Under the pieces are notes generated by a model that had not been told where the DNA came from, made no database searches, and was given only the letters and a program-made list of their open reading frames with translations. A program made the position numbers and the translations under genes. Shown here piece by piece: positions 1-11,470 of a stretch of DNA of 64,000 nt (its first letter is position 1; each line of letters opens with the position of its first letter). Source of the stretch: Trema orientale (lineage: Eukaryota; Streptophyta; Magnoliopsida; Rosales; Cannabaceae); NCBI GenBank assembly GCA_002914845.1, contig JXTC01000108.1, positions 399,817 to 463,816 on the forward strand. The letters run 5' to 3'.

Positions 1-454
1 TGTGGTTAGGAATTTTTTGTTGCTTTTCTCTTAGATTATTATGTTAAATTGTTATGAAGATGAGGCTCTTTGGAGATTTGAGGAACTGGGTATTTTTTAA
101 TTCACCCTTAGGACTTTTTAAGGGTTTTCTTTGTGATTTCTGTATACTTCTCTCATCAAATATTAAGCAGAAAATTGCTCATTCTTCTGGGGTTATGGGC
201 TATAAATTTTTACCTCATTGCAATGAGGTATTATGCATATCGAATTGTTTCCTTACTAGTTTTATATATGGATTTGTGGATCTAGAATTTGAACTAACAA
301 AGTTTAAATGCTACTTTCTTCTTTTTCCTTCTTCTTCTTCTTCTTCTTCTTCTCTCTTTCTCTCTATCTCTCTCTCACATGTTCTAGCTGAGATAGTTGC
401 TGAGATGTTCATTATAGAGTTCTCATATTCTAGCAGAGATTTTATTTTAGAGTA
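1..454. other. non-coding stretch with a TTC/TC microsatellite
   Basis: No gene is supported here. A pyrimidine-rich simple repeat, (TTC)n running into (TC)n, occupies about 325-378. It creates a run of serines in a spurious + strand reading frame. The stretch lies just upstream of the CACTA transposase remnant and may be intron or spacer of that element. Confidence 0.5.
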
Positions 455-1975
455 AGGGAAACATTGAAAATAAACTTGATCATCTTAAGCTGTAGTATGA
501 AACTCATTATATCAAAAAGAAGAAAGATTGGGTTGATAAAAGCTCTGAAAATATTTACGTAAGTTTTAATTACATCATTGAAAGTTTTTTTGTTTATGAG
601 ACAAGGTCGTTTACATCACATTAAGTTAGAAATAACATTTTTCAATCATATTTAGGAGTAAGTTTATGAGCTTCAATTTGAGACATTGGATAAGGATACC
701 ACAATGACAGTTGAGGATATCTTTGATCGTGTTTTACCACCCAAGTCAGGATATGTGTGAGGTTTGGGAGCGGGTCTAAAGCCTAGAACATCTATATCAA
801 GAAGACTAAATGAGCAACTTCGAAAGGATGTGGAGGAGGCTAGAAAGAGAGCAAATGTTGCTGAGAAGAAGAATGAGGAGTTATGTGAAAGAATTCGTTT
901 GCTTGAGAACAAACAAGTGTCCCTCGAGACATCATGCATGGAGAGCATGAGGGCTGAGTTACAAGCTGGGCTTGCTGCCTTATGACGTGACATGCCGGGA
1001 GGAATTGATTCATTTTTGGATACTTTAGGTATTATTTCTTTCTCATACCTTGAATTTCTATTTCCCTTATGATAATCCTCAGTAATAAATATCAAATAAT
1101 GCATGTGTTAAACAAATATCAAATATTGAAGTGACAATAGCTATGGGGTAACAAGGGTTTTTTTTTCTCCCTAAATTTCCCAACTGCAAGCTCTTCTATT
1201 GTGTTGGTATCTGAACCTTGTTAAAAACAAGTTGTTTATCAATTACATTATAACTAATGATTTATTTAGAATGTGGTAGGAGATATATAGGTGAAGAGAT
1301 CCAAGTTTCCTACATAGAAGGATGTGGAGCATATCAATAAGGAATTGAAGTCCTCTTGGGAGGAGTACCTTTTGTTGTTGTCAATTGCTTGTCATATAGA
1401 CTTTTTTTTTTTGTACAATTAGGAACTGAAGTCTTATTGTACTATGTGTTCCTAATTTCGTTGGGAGTACTATCATGTAATAAGAAAAAAACGCATTTGG
1501 TATTTTAAATTCACGTCTTTCAATTTTTGCTCATATTTTTTTTATAATAATATATATTTTATTTAGGAAAAAATATAAAATAAAAATAATAAGCTGATTA
1601 GTGACAAAATATATAATTCACTTGACATGATTTAGCCAGAAAAGTATTTGGTAATTAAAACTACTTTTCAGTGACAATTAGTTATTTTGTGGCCAAAGTA
1701 TTGAGTTTTAGCTACAAATATAAAGCTTTAGTTACAAAATAAAAGAGAATTAATGACAAAGTCATTGGTGGCTAAAGCATTTCAATTTGCTACAAAAGAA
1801 AAATTTTGTTCCTATTTCTATCTTATTTAGCTACAAAATAAATTTTTTGTAGTTAGGGACAATGAGTGTCGACCTTATAGCTACAACTATGCTACAAAAC
1901 TAATTTGTGGCTAAACTATTTTAGCTTTTTGCTTTGGCTACCGCTAGCTAATAGTTGTAAAAAAAAAAAACAAGA
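455..1975 (+). mobile_element. CACTA (En/Spm) transposon remnant, 3' end with a Transposase_24-like coding tail
   Basis: Two putative exons read like the C-terminal part of the plant En/Spm accessory protein (Transposase_24 type). The first ends near 558 at TAC|GTAAGT and encodes YETHYIKKKKDWVDKSSE. After an intron (559-655, ending in AG) the second runs 656-985 with VEDIFDRVLPPKSGYV, then GLGAGLKPRTS, then a charged coiled coil (LRKDVEEARKRANVAEKK). In-frame stops at 659-661 (TAA) and 758-760 (TGA, probably from CGA) show decay. Downstream, 1640-1960 holds short subterminal-type repeats. No clean TAGTG terminus was found and the 5' part lies outside the window. The family call rests on remembered motif similarity. 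Confidence 0.6.
1640..1960. repeat. subterminal repeat cluster of the CACTA remnant
   Basis: The words TTTAGCTACAAA, TAGCTACAAATATAA, GTGGCTAAA and TTTGTAGTTAG recur in both orientations (TAGCTACAAA against TTTGTGGCTA) every 20-40 bp. Short repeats in both orientations near an end are typical of CACTA elements, where the transposase binds. The outer boundary near 1960-1975 runs into a poly-A tract and is not precise. Confidence 0.5.
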
Positions 1976-3221
1976 TTTGGAGTATCACGAGTAGTAAGAG
2001 TATGAAAACAATATTAATGAATGTCAACACTTCGCCAATAGTAGTTGTTTAGACAGCAAAAATAAAAGTACCATGAGAAGAAAATAACAATATTTCAAAT
2101 AAATTTCAGGATTCTTGGCTATAATATCGTCCATTGAAGAGTACTTAAAATTCGAGTATAAATTGTTTCTATAGATACGTAAACAACCATGCATGAGTAC
2201 ATCCTCTATTATTACGAAGAAGTACGGAAACATGAGTGCATTTCACCATTATAGCCTCCAAAACTGCAATCTTTCTTTCGATATGGGCCGTGCCTTTTTC
2301 CAATGAGTACATAGCCAACCTTACCATAATTACATAAAACTTTAGGAAAACAACTAGTAATTCCCAACACAAAAACCAAGTAGAGATTGCTGTGTCTACA
2401 GGTGCAATGGGATAAATTTATATCCAAGGAAACGGAATTAGGTGATATACCCTCTAAAACCAGGTAGAGATTGTTGTGTCTACTTAGAGATTGTTGGTCT
2501 GTAGTCTCTCAACCAATTTACACGCCGTGAATATATGCGTGCATGAATAATAATGGTGGAGCGTTTTCAATGAAAAGACACTGGGGGTGAGTCACGGCAT
2601 AAAAGTCCTTTCTTTCAATAATGCAGCACTTTCTCCTTACCAACACCCACACCCCTATTAGTCAATGAATATTTAATTCTTTTCGAACTTGAGAAAGAGT
2701 GACAGTTTTATTACTTGGTCAAACTTTGAAGATGTAGATTTGTAAGGAAAAAAAAATAAAAAAAACATAAAGTCAATCTTCAGGTAACCCAAAAAAAAAG
2801 GTCATTTTTCAAGAAAAGGAGAATTAGAAATAAACAGAGTCATTTGTCCAGAAAAAAGTAAATATAAAAAAAAGTTCTGTTCGTTATGACGCGAGCTCAT
2901 CTCTTGAGATAATATATAATACTGAATTGAGTATTAACTATTTATTGAGTACGGTTTTTCTTGTAAGACCTTACTAATCAATAGTATTTAGACAATCTTT
3001 AGTATCTGCAAAAATAATGTAAACGAATGATTCATGAATATACGAAAACAAGTGAAATTGAATTAGTTGAATATAATCTTGTGAGATTCCAAAAATTAAG
3101 AAGAAAAAAAGGCTCATATTTGTTTTATTTATTATATTTTTTGCCGTGAAAAAAGGGGACGCTCACTTTGTGAATTGTGATCCCTCTTTAATACTTTTCT
3201 TTTTAAGTTAGTAAAAAAAGA

Positions 3222-3252
<31 letters not shown>

Positions 3253-3348
3253 CAGAAGACTTTACCCAGTCTGATTAGCGAGACCCACCAATGTTTCTCC
3301 AATTTGCATCAATTCACATTTTGCACCAATTTTCCCTACAAGTCAGAG
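1976..3348. other. intergenic region and 5' flank of CRK-1
   Basis: No convincing gene is present. The overlapping minus-strand reading frames at 2024-2427 have no recognisable domain. The stretch has several A-rich tracts, including a long one near 3210-3245. A W-box-like GGTCAAACT lies near 2717, about 630 bp upstream of the CRK-1 start. The promoter of CRK-1 must lie here, but no clear TATA box stands out. Confidence 0.4.
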
Positions 3349-6300
3349 ATGGCAATAATACAAAGGACAAATATGGCAGCTGCTTCTTCTTCTTCAAGAC
3401 TTCTTTTCTTACTTTCTCCAATTTCATGGCTCCTACTCCTAAGTCTAACTACCAACATTAATGCTCAACAAGGTTCGTTCTTCAATTTCTGTAATGACGA
3501 CTCAGGTTTCTACACCCCTAACAGCACATACGACACCAATCTCCGCAGCCTCCTCTCCTCCCTGGCTTCCAACGACACTAGTAATGACTGGTTTTACAGT
3601 TCTTCGTTCGGCGAAAACTCCGACAAAGTCTACGCCACGGGGCTCTGCCGAGGAGATCTCAAGCCGGACGAGTGCCGTAGATGCCTTAACGCCTCTAAAT
3701 ATCTTCTCACACAGAGTTGTCGCAATGACAAGGAGGCCATGGGAGGGTATCGAACGTGTACTCTTCGGTACTCAAACACCTACTTGTACGGCATCATGAA
3801 GATAACTCCTGTCGTTTATTATCCGAGCCAGAAAAACGTTTCGTCGAACGTGGATTCCTTCAATCTGAAACTCAGGGCGTTAATGGAGAGTCTGACTCGG
3901 GCAGTGACTGGAGGAGGAGAATCTTCCCGTAAATTTGCGGCGGGAAATGTAACGACTACGGATCACGGTGAGGTTATCTACGCAATGGTTCAGTGCTCGC
4001 CGGACTTGACCGATCCTGACTGCAACGACTGCATATATCGTGGTCTTTTGATTCTTTATGACTATTGTTATGGGATGACCAGCGTGTACGTAGGACTGCC
4101 AAGCTGTAACGTCGCTTATAACCTCACCCGCTTCTATGACTCGAGCATTGATACTCCGTTTCTGTTGCCGCCGCCGCCATCACCGCCACTGCAAATAACT
4201 CCGGCTTCACCGCCTGTAGTTTCTCTGACACCCACCAATGGAACAGGTGGAAAATCTTTTTTTTTTTTTTTTTTTTTTGCGAAAAGCATAGAGCGCGTTT
4301 GGTATTTATCCTTCCAACTTTCTATATAAAAGCTGTTTCTGGATTTGAAGAATAGGATTCGAATCATGTACCAAACGCGCCCATAGCTTTTGAACTATGT
4401 ATACTCTGGCTACAAACAGAGTTTGCTCGAACTTTTGAGACCATTTTTAAAGCTTTTACTCTTTCGGAGATCGGATCAAATCGAACAAATTCTGTTTTTT
4501 TTTTGGGTTTTGCAGGTAAAGAGGAAAGAACATCTCAAACTGTGGCAATTGCAGTTGTGCCTACAATTTTTGTCTTTATAGTATTACTTATATGCATCTG
4601 GTCTTACTTCAGAAAGAGGAAACGGAAGGAGAAACAGAGTAAGTTGAGATCATTTAAGTTCTCCTAGTTTAAAAACTCGATATTATGAGCCGTTTATCAT
4701 AAACAAAATATATCTGGATAGTACCCAAGGAAATCAAAGTAATAGAAAAGCGATTCTTTCTGGAATTGAATCCCTTCTAATTGACGGATCTAGGAGTTTT
4801 TGGGCTGAAATGACATTTTTTTTCAAAACCACACTATGGCCATAAATTTTTTTACGACTACGAGTCAACAATTTTTTGGACAGTTCTAAAAGATCATCTC
4901 AAAGATAATCATAATAAAGTCACTTTGGGCCGAATTACTCTACACAGGTCCAAATCCCTCGAATTCCAGTAAAACAAATACAACTTTAATTGTTTGTTGA
5001 AATTATTAAAGAAAATCGTATTGCAATTGTAACATACGTACTTTGCTTGCTTGTGCTTCAACTCCGTTAATGTGTTTCTATCAGCTTCTAATTCATGCGA
5101 AGATGCGGAAGAGATTAGTGAAGAATTCTCGCAATTTGACTTTGAAAGGATTAGAGACGCAACAAATGACTTTTCTGATGCAAATAAGCTTGGACAAGGT
5201 GGTTTTGGAGCAGTTTACAAGGTACTTAAAGAAAGATTACCATATGAGAATCAGTATCAGTTTGATCTTTGTATCCTAAAGTAAGAACAACACTTCTCGT
5301 AGTTTTTCACCTTTATATACTATATATCTGCACTGTAATTTTCAGGGTCGGCTTTCTAATGGACAAGAAATAGCAGTCAAGCGACCAATAAGGAATTCTA
5401 ACAGCACATCTAAACAAGGAAATCAGGAATTTAAAAATGAGGTCCTATTGGTGGCCAAGCTTGAACACCGGAATTTAGTCAACCTCCTAGGTTTCTGTTC
5501 GGAGAAAAATGAAAGAATACTTGTCTATGAGTTTGTACCTAATAACAGTCTCGATCGGTTTATATTTGGTATGTTTAGTGTTATCTATTTGTTATTGTAT
5601 GCTATGAAACAGTGCACTGCAATTTCATTAAGTTGTCATTTTAAATGTGTAGATCCAGTCAAGCGTGAACAGTTGGATTGGGATAGGCGCTATAAGATCA
5701 TAATAGGTATTGCTCGAGGACTCCTTTACCTTCATGAGGAGTCTCGTCTCAAAATTATTCATCGTGATCTCAAAGCTAGTAATATTTTGCTGGATTCAGA
5801 AATGAATCCTAAAATCTCTGATTTTGGAACAGCGAGATTGTTTTCTCTTGATCAAAGTCTACAAAATACAGAGCGAATTGTAGGAACCTAGTAAGTACCA
5901 GGCCAAATCTCATATTTGTGATTTAATGTTTATTTCCAGTTTAATGTTTGACACTGTAACAGAGCATATTCAATTGTTTAGTCGTGCCAATTCCATCATT
6001 GAGTACGTACCTCATTTTTGCCATGCCAATATATATTTAGCATGGCATTTGTGGAGGCCTTTTAGAATCAACACAGAATAAGTTGACAAGCTATTTAACA
6101 TAGAACTCTCCTTCTGATTTAAGAGAAGCTGATATGATCAATTTCATGCAGTGGATATATGGCACCAGAATATATTCAACACGGAGTGTACTCGGTTAAG
6201 TCTGATGTGTTTAGCTTTGGTGTGTTAGTTCTAGAGATCATAAGTGGACAGAAACTAAAAAAATTCCATGAAGAGGAGAGCCTGCTGAGTTATGTAAGTA

Positions 6301-6736
6301 TCTAGCTGCAGATTTACCTTACATTTTTTCCTTGTCATCAAATGATAGCTAGGGTGACAAAGTAAATTTCAAATCTCTAATACTTTTACTATGTATGTTC
6401 AAATGATTTCAGGCATGGAAAAATTGGAACGACGGTAAAGCTGTTAATCTTGTGGACCCGAAGATGAGGGGAGGTTCAAGGGACGAAATAGTAAGATGCA
6501 TCCACATTGGATTGCTATGCGTGCAAGAAAAAGTGGTTGATAGACCAACTATGGGTTCTGTTGTTCTTATGCTAAGTAGCTCCTCTATTTTCCTCAAACC
6601 ACCCTCACGATCAGCATATTTCTTGGGGTGGAAATGTGAATCTGGGGTGCCACAGTCAAAACAAAGCCAGCAGAACAGTGGTTCTGTCACAATTTCAGAA
6701 AACAATGTTACAGTTACTGAACTCTATCCCCGTTAA
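3349..6736 (+). CDS. CRK-1: cysteine-rich receptor-like protein kinase (DUF26), 7 exons
   Basis: Predicted plasma-membrane receptor Ser/Thr kinase of 694 residues. Exons by GT/AG and frame: 3349-4246, 4516-4638, 5085-5221, 5346-5568, 5653-5890, 6152-6293, 6413-6736. The start at 3349 (GAGATGG) precedes a hydrophobic signal peptide; in-frame ATGs at 3304 and 3373 are alternatives. Two DUF26 domains carry C-X8-C-X2-C ([13 protein letters not shown] and [13 protein letters not shown]), followed by a Pro-rich stalk. The transmembrane helix is at about 308-331 and is followed by basic residues. The kinase has [10 protein letters not shown], Lys398, HRD with Asp499, DFG Asp517 and GYMAPEY, so it looks catalytically competent. 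DFGTAR replaces the usual DFGMAR. A short insertion ([11 protein letters not shown]) follows the VKR motif. A likely polyadenylation signal AATAAA is at 6772. CRKs act in defence and redox signalling; the ligand is unknown. Confidence 0.93.
4282..4391. mobile_element. small MITE in CRK-1 intron 1
   Basis: About 110 bp with terminal inverted repeats: the left end reads AAAAGCATAGAGCGCGTTT, and the reverse complement of the right end reads AAAAGCTATGGGCGCGTTT. It lies between a poly-T tract (about 4258-4278), just 3' of the splice donor, and the rest of intron 1. It is non-coding. The superfamily is unclear; GCGCGTTTGG ends resemble PIF/Harbinger or hAT type MITEs, and no target-site duplication was resolved. 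Confidence 0.55.
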
Positions 6737-8440
6737 AAATTGGTATTCAGTATTAAAATTAATTTACTCCGAATAAAATCATCACTTAGCATATAAAATG
6801 GATTTAATATATTAATTGATACACCCAATGTAAAACTGATTTAGCTATATACTGAATGTATATACTCGTAATTGTCAATCTAACTGTTATCATTCTAAGT
6901 TTTTCTAATTCATTATTGTTTAGAATTTTTTCATATTTGTTATTAGTTTTTGAATGGTAATTAATTTTTAAATTTATATGTTTAAATTCAAAATGGTTAC
7001 TTCAGTAATCTCACAGGTCAAAATTAGTATTTGACAACAAAAAAGGGTATGAATTTGTGACAAAATTTAAATCTGAAGAAGAATATTGATAATCAAAATA
7101 CAAAATAGAAATTAAGCAAACAATCAAAATACAACTGTATAAAAATGTAATTAACCCGTATAAAAATGATATATTTGGTATATAGTATAGGGAAAAGTTT
7201 ACAAATACCATTTTTGTTTGGACTATTTGGATAGATACCCTCGTTTTTATCAAACTTATGCTGGTTTTTTGGTGAAATGAATACCACATGTATAATTGCA
7301 CATCATAGGTATACATTTTATGTATAAGAAGCATATCAAAAAAACGGGTACACATTTATAGGTGTATAGCTATACTGTAGATATAGTACATTTAATGTAG
7401 ACCTAAAAAGTAAATAAAAATCTTAATTTAAAAATAAAAAAACAGGTAGGTATCCAAAATATATATAGTATAGATGTATACCTAAAAATAGATAAAAAAA
7501 CTGATTTTTTTTTTAAAAAAAAGGTAGGTATCCAAATATGTGGCCTATAAATCCTTATATTATTAGTTAATATTTGTGTAAAGAAAAAAGGACTTTTTTT
7601 TAATTAAATTGAAGGGCTTAAAAAGGGAGATTCAATATAATTACTCTTGGATGTTTGTACAGAGGGTAATCTTCGGCTTATTTGGATGGGCTTACTAGCT
7701 ATGTGACCATTTTTTGGCATAAAACTTAGTATATGACTAAGCTCAAAAATTTATAGCTAAATGTCTAATTCACTTAATGACAAAAATAAAAGTACGTACA
7801 ACATATTTCGCGACTAAAGCTTTAAAAGAAATGGACATTTAGCTATAACTTATAAAACTTAGATATCTACTTTAACTAATTTAAAAAATTGGTCATCCAT
7901 CTAGTTTTCTCTATTTGGATTCAAAGAATGTATTTATCATTCCCTAAACTCATATTATGTACCATTTGGAACATAAGATAAATATGAGATTGGATATTAT
8001 TAAAATAATCTCATGTTTGATGCATGTACATAAGAGGTATTAGATATGATTAAAATGAGTCACAACAAAAATAGTACCCTTAGAAAGATATCATCTTATC
8101 TCCTTAAGAATTTGGGATTGATAGGGATTAAGAATTTGATTAAAAATAATAGAATATTATTGTAGTAGTAAAAAGTGGTACTTTTTGAAATTAAATTTTA
8201 AAATGGTATTTTCGAATTTCTTTTTAACAGTGGTAAATTCAGAAGTGATATTTTCTCAAATATCTGTTTAAAAGCGGTATTCTTGTAAATATTTTTCTTA
8301 AAAATGATACTTTTTCCTAAAATTGTTTAAAAAGTGTTATTGTTCTTAATTTATTTTTACAAATGGTATTTTTCTAAGTTAACTTTCAAAAAGTACTATT
8401 TCTAAATTAATCAAACCTCAAAATTTACCAATTAGTTAAA
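6737..8440. other. AT-rich intergenic stretch downstream of CRK-1
   Basis: No gene is visible. 7175-7560 is a repeat-like segment with phrases such as ACAAATACCATTTTTG and GGTAGGTATCCAAA twice, resembling a decayed MITE; a similar theme recurs at 40150-40520. 8160-8420 repeats a theme like AAAAGTGGTATTTTT roughly every 40 bp with drift. 7930-8110 and 8820-8950 look like the two halves of a further inverted-repeat element around the MITE at 8441, but this is weak. Confidence 0.4.
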
Positions 8441-8797
8441 AGGGATAACTGCAAAAAAATACCCTCATGTTTGGATGTTATGCAATTTAAACCTTGAAGT
8501 TTGGATTCTGCAAAATAATACCCTGAGATTACGAATTTCTGAAAATTTATACCATGTGTTGATTTTTAACTGATAAAATACAATAATATTCTCAAAATTA
8601 AGATGAATAACATGAATTAATCTAATTTTAATGGAGGATATTATTGTTTTTTTGTTCTTAAAGTTGGTTAAAAAATCTGTCCAGTATATTAATTTTCAGA
8701 AATTCTTAATCTCAGGATATTATTTTGCAGAGTCCAAACTTCAGGGTTTAATTTGTAGAACACCCAAACTTCAGGGTATTTTTTTACAATTATCCCT
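8441..8797. mobile_element. MITE with ~115-bp terminal inverted repeats and flanking duplication TAGTTAAA
   Basis: The element begins AGGGATAACTGCAAAAAAAT and ends with the inverse (ACAATTATCCCT). The two arms pair over about 115 bp, sharing for example AAATACCCT, GAAGTTTGGA and CTGCAAAATAATA. It is flanked by TAGTTAAA at 8433-8440 and 8798-8805, an 8-bp duplication that may be 9 bp depending on where the A/T at the edge is placed. Long inverted repeats with 8-9 bp duplications fit a Mutator-derived MITE. It is non-coding. Confidence 0.78.
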
Positions 8798-8805
8798 TAG
8801 TTAAA

Positions 8806-9207
8806 AATATGAAACATACATACTAATCCTATCCTAATAAGAAATAGCACAAAGACCAAACATGGAATTGGATTAGACTTATATCCAATCTAATTTTTTA
8901 AAGTAATCCAGTTCTATTATATCTTTTTTTGCTTACCAAACCAAGCTTTGGGTAGTACCTGGCTGACTCCGGAAAGCTAACAATATGGTGACTGCAAACT
9001 TCTAGGTCAGTTCTCAACAAGCTGGTTTATACAAGTTCTATAATGTGGACCGGTTTATAGCAAATGTATGTACTGTGTCATGCAAGGATATTAAAAGTTG
9101 TTGCATTTTCACAGAAAAGATGTTACGCATAAAACCTTCCTTTCAATTGATATCCAATCTCCCTAATATAAGGAACAAAGAAAAAACAACTCATTACACT
9201 TTAGCAT
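8806..9207. other. intergenic stretch, nothing supported
   Basis: The stretch lies between the MITE and the copia fossil. The + strand reading frame at 9045-9293 overlaps the reverse complement of the copia polyprotein end and is not a gene. The sequence may include remnants of the 3' end of that copia element, but no LTR boundary could be placed. Confidence 0.35.
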
Positions 9208-9905
9208 ACTCCATCAAGTTGGTGCATATATATCACACATATCCAACTTGTCTAAAATATCTGAGAACATTTTTTTGGGGACTGCCTTGGTGAGGATATC
9301 AACTAGTTGATCTTCAGATCATATCCTAGGTAACTCCATAATCTTCCCATCCAACTTCTCTATTATAAAAAATCTATTCACTTTGACATGTTTAGTATGA
9401 TCATATTGTACTGGATTATGGACAATATCACATGCTGTTTTATTATCACAAAATAGTTGGATAGGTTGCTCTGATAGATAACCCAAATCATTTAAGAGGA
9501 GTCTTAGTAATAATACCTCACAAAGTCCGACAGCCATACCTCTGAATTCTGCTTCTATACTTGAGCGAGCTATAACAATTTATTTTTTGCTCCTCCATGT
9601 TCATAAGATTACCTCCTACAAAGATGAAAAAGTCGATCCTGTCATCTAGAGAATGAGCCCAGATGGCATCAATATATATTTTTATGCTTTGATGATCTAG
9701 GGTTGTTTTGAACAATATTCCTTTTCTAGCCAGGATAGACTTTAGATATCTCAAAATATGTGTGACTGCATTCATGTATTGTTCTCCAAGATTATGCATA
9801 AACTGGCTAACAATGCATAAAGCATAAGCTAAATCTAGTCTTGTATGTGATAAGTATATCAATCTTCCTACAAGCTTTTGGTATCTTTTTTTATCAGCTG
9901 GAACT
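9208..9905 (-). mobile_element. Ty1/copia retrotransposon fossil (end of pol: RT tail and RNase H)
   Basis: Read on the minus strand, it matches the C-terminal end of copia polyproteins: YLSHTRLDLAYA, then HILRYLKS, then the RNase H region with QLFCDNKTACDIVHNP and KHVKVNRFFI, and near the end PKKMFSDILDKL. Only this part of the element is recognisable; no LTR was assigned. It is broken, with several breaks, and looks old. Confidence 0.8.
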
Positions 9906-11123
9906 TAGATATGTATGTTTCCATAAGTATTTTCTCCACTATATCATTAATTTACCTCACTTGAACTAGCAGAAAATTGGATATGCTTCCATACATAGTT
10001 TCTTGCCCATAGAATATACTATTTGATTGCTTAAGACTTATATAGATCATATGGAAAGAGCACCACCATATAGATTTATAGCTCTATATTTTATTTTCAG
10101 TCATACAACAAATTGGTGCCTAAGTCAATAATGTTAAGAAGTTACTGAAGTGACATTGATACGCAATGGTCCATGCCGTGGATTTTTTGAACCTATGAAA
10201 CCGATGAAAACCAATTAAATCGAGGTATAGTGCTTTCTCCAGGGTCCATACAGTGGTCCATATGGAGTGCTTTCTCCACTATAGCCTAGTCCGTGAATAA
10301 TCGAGATTTCGCTATTCAGCTTTTCCCAATGAATACACGGTTTGATAAAGTAAATGTTGAAAATTCTACGTGCTCAAAAATTCTAACTGGGTGGTCCATA
10401 CAGAGAACGCACTTAATTTGTACGATTACATCCAAGAACCTTAAGATTGTTCTTACATACCAATCAGAAATGTTATGAAAAAGTCATAAAGCAAATCTCA
10501 TGATTTGTTTTTTGTTTTCTTTCCTTGTTCCTTTTCTTTTTATTTTTAATTGCTATAGATAAGAAAGAGCATATTACATATATAGCTAGAGCTAATCAAC
10601 TATCATACATGTTAACCTTTGAGTTATCGTACATGCATACACATTAATTTTTGAATATATCTAATATTTTTTTTTTGTTAAAAGTTTTTATTATGAAAGT
10701 TATATATAAACTCGCCTAATTAGGATTCAAATCTCTCTTTTTCTACACACTTACATACATTCCTAATAATCTTAGACCAATTGGCATATCTAATATTTGT
10801 TTTTGATTCATAGGTAATATATAAATATATCTTAGTTATAAAAAATACAAAAACAATTATTATAATTATATAACTCCTTTTAATTAATAAATATTAATTT
10901 ATGGACAAATTCAAAAGTAATTCATTTATCAACAAATAAATAAGCTCTTTAAAGTAATAGGTTTTTATATTCGCTATAGCATTAATTTGCAGAGGTTTTT
11001 CTGTGTATGACAAATTAACTAACGTCTAATTATAATGGGCGCTACTTATGCCAATATGTGGCTCTATGTTCAGGAAGGCGTCCATGATCAAATGATATCT
11101 CAAATTAAGGACGTTAATCTTTT

Positions 11124-11307
11124 GAGCAATGCTATGGGGCACCAGTGGTGCCCAGCACCACAGTGATATGTCTGTTTGTCACTGGATGATTTAATTAATA
11201 AACTGAGTCCCACATGGGCCCCACTTAAATTATAAATATGATTAGCCAATGACAGACTGACACATCACTGTGGTGCTGGGCACTACTGGTGCCCTATAGC
11301 ATTATTC
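11124..11307. mobile_element. Mutator-type MITE (184 bp) with perfect 9-bp target-site duplication TAATCTTTT
   Basis: The terminal inverted repeats span about 60 bp. The left begins GAGCAATGCTATGGGGCACC; the reverse complement of the right begins GAATAATGCTATAGGGCACC; both continue through GTGCCCAGCACCACAGTGAT. The 9-bp sequence TAATCTTTT occurs at 11115-11123 and again at 11308-11316. Related flanking block D at 39585 reads TAATCTTTAAGTGATCC with no insertion, so it works as an empty-site control. A 9-bp duplication fits Mutator elements. It is non-coding. Confidence 0.88.
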
Positions 11308-11368
11308 TAATCTTTTATAAGTGATCCAATTTATTAAGACTCCCTTCGCAATCAATGTTTCATTAGTT

Positions 11369-11402
11369 AGTCAAAGTCGTAGGCAACCTATTCGCTGGTC
11401 AA
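11369..11402. promoter_or_regulatory. paired W-box-like sites in flanking block A
   Basis: AGTCAA at 11369-11374 and GGTCAA at 11397-11402 are reverse complements of TTGACT and TTGACC, the WRKY-factor W-box. They lie about 600 bp upstream of the CRK-2 start. The same pair sits in block B (16339-16344 and 16370-16375), and single copies occur in E (49525-49530) and F (56650-56655). CRK genes are often WRKY-regulated in other plants; function here is inference. Confidence 0.35.
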
Positions 11403-11470
11403 TACACCCAACGGTACGTTAACTGCATTGCTCGAGGAATTAAGACAAGTTGCTATAGCCGATTATATGA

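Larger units (their letters stand above)
10270..11470. repeat. CRK-flanking block A
   Basis: First of at least six related non-coding blocks (A-F). Shared phrases include AAATTCTACGTGCTC-like text, GGTCCATACAGAGAA, GGGCG...TATGCCAATATGTG, CTCAAATTAAGGACG, AAGTGATCCAATTTATTAAG, GACTCCCTTCGCAATCAATG, GTCAAAGTCGTAGGCAACC and CGCTGGTCAA. It lies 0.5-1.7 kb upstream of CRK-2 and is interrupted by the MITE at 11124-11307. The block appears to be ancestral CRK intergenic sequence copied with the genes. Confidence 0.7.

Noticed and set aside
54-455. 133-codon + strand frame
   Set aside because: Its C-terminal half is a Ser/Leu run produced by a TTC/TC microsatellite and no domain is visible.
673-1104. 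143-codon minus-strand frame
   Set aside because: It is the shadow of the CACTA coiled-coil segment read on the + strand, which has the recognisable motifs.
2024-2427. Three overlapping minus-strand frames
   Set aside because: They overlap each other in different frames, and none has a domain, a signal or support from neighbours.
4134-4367. Minus-strand frame with a Lys run
   Set aside because: It is antisense to the Pro-rich stalk of CRK-1 and to the intron poly-T tract.
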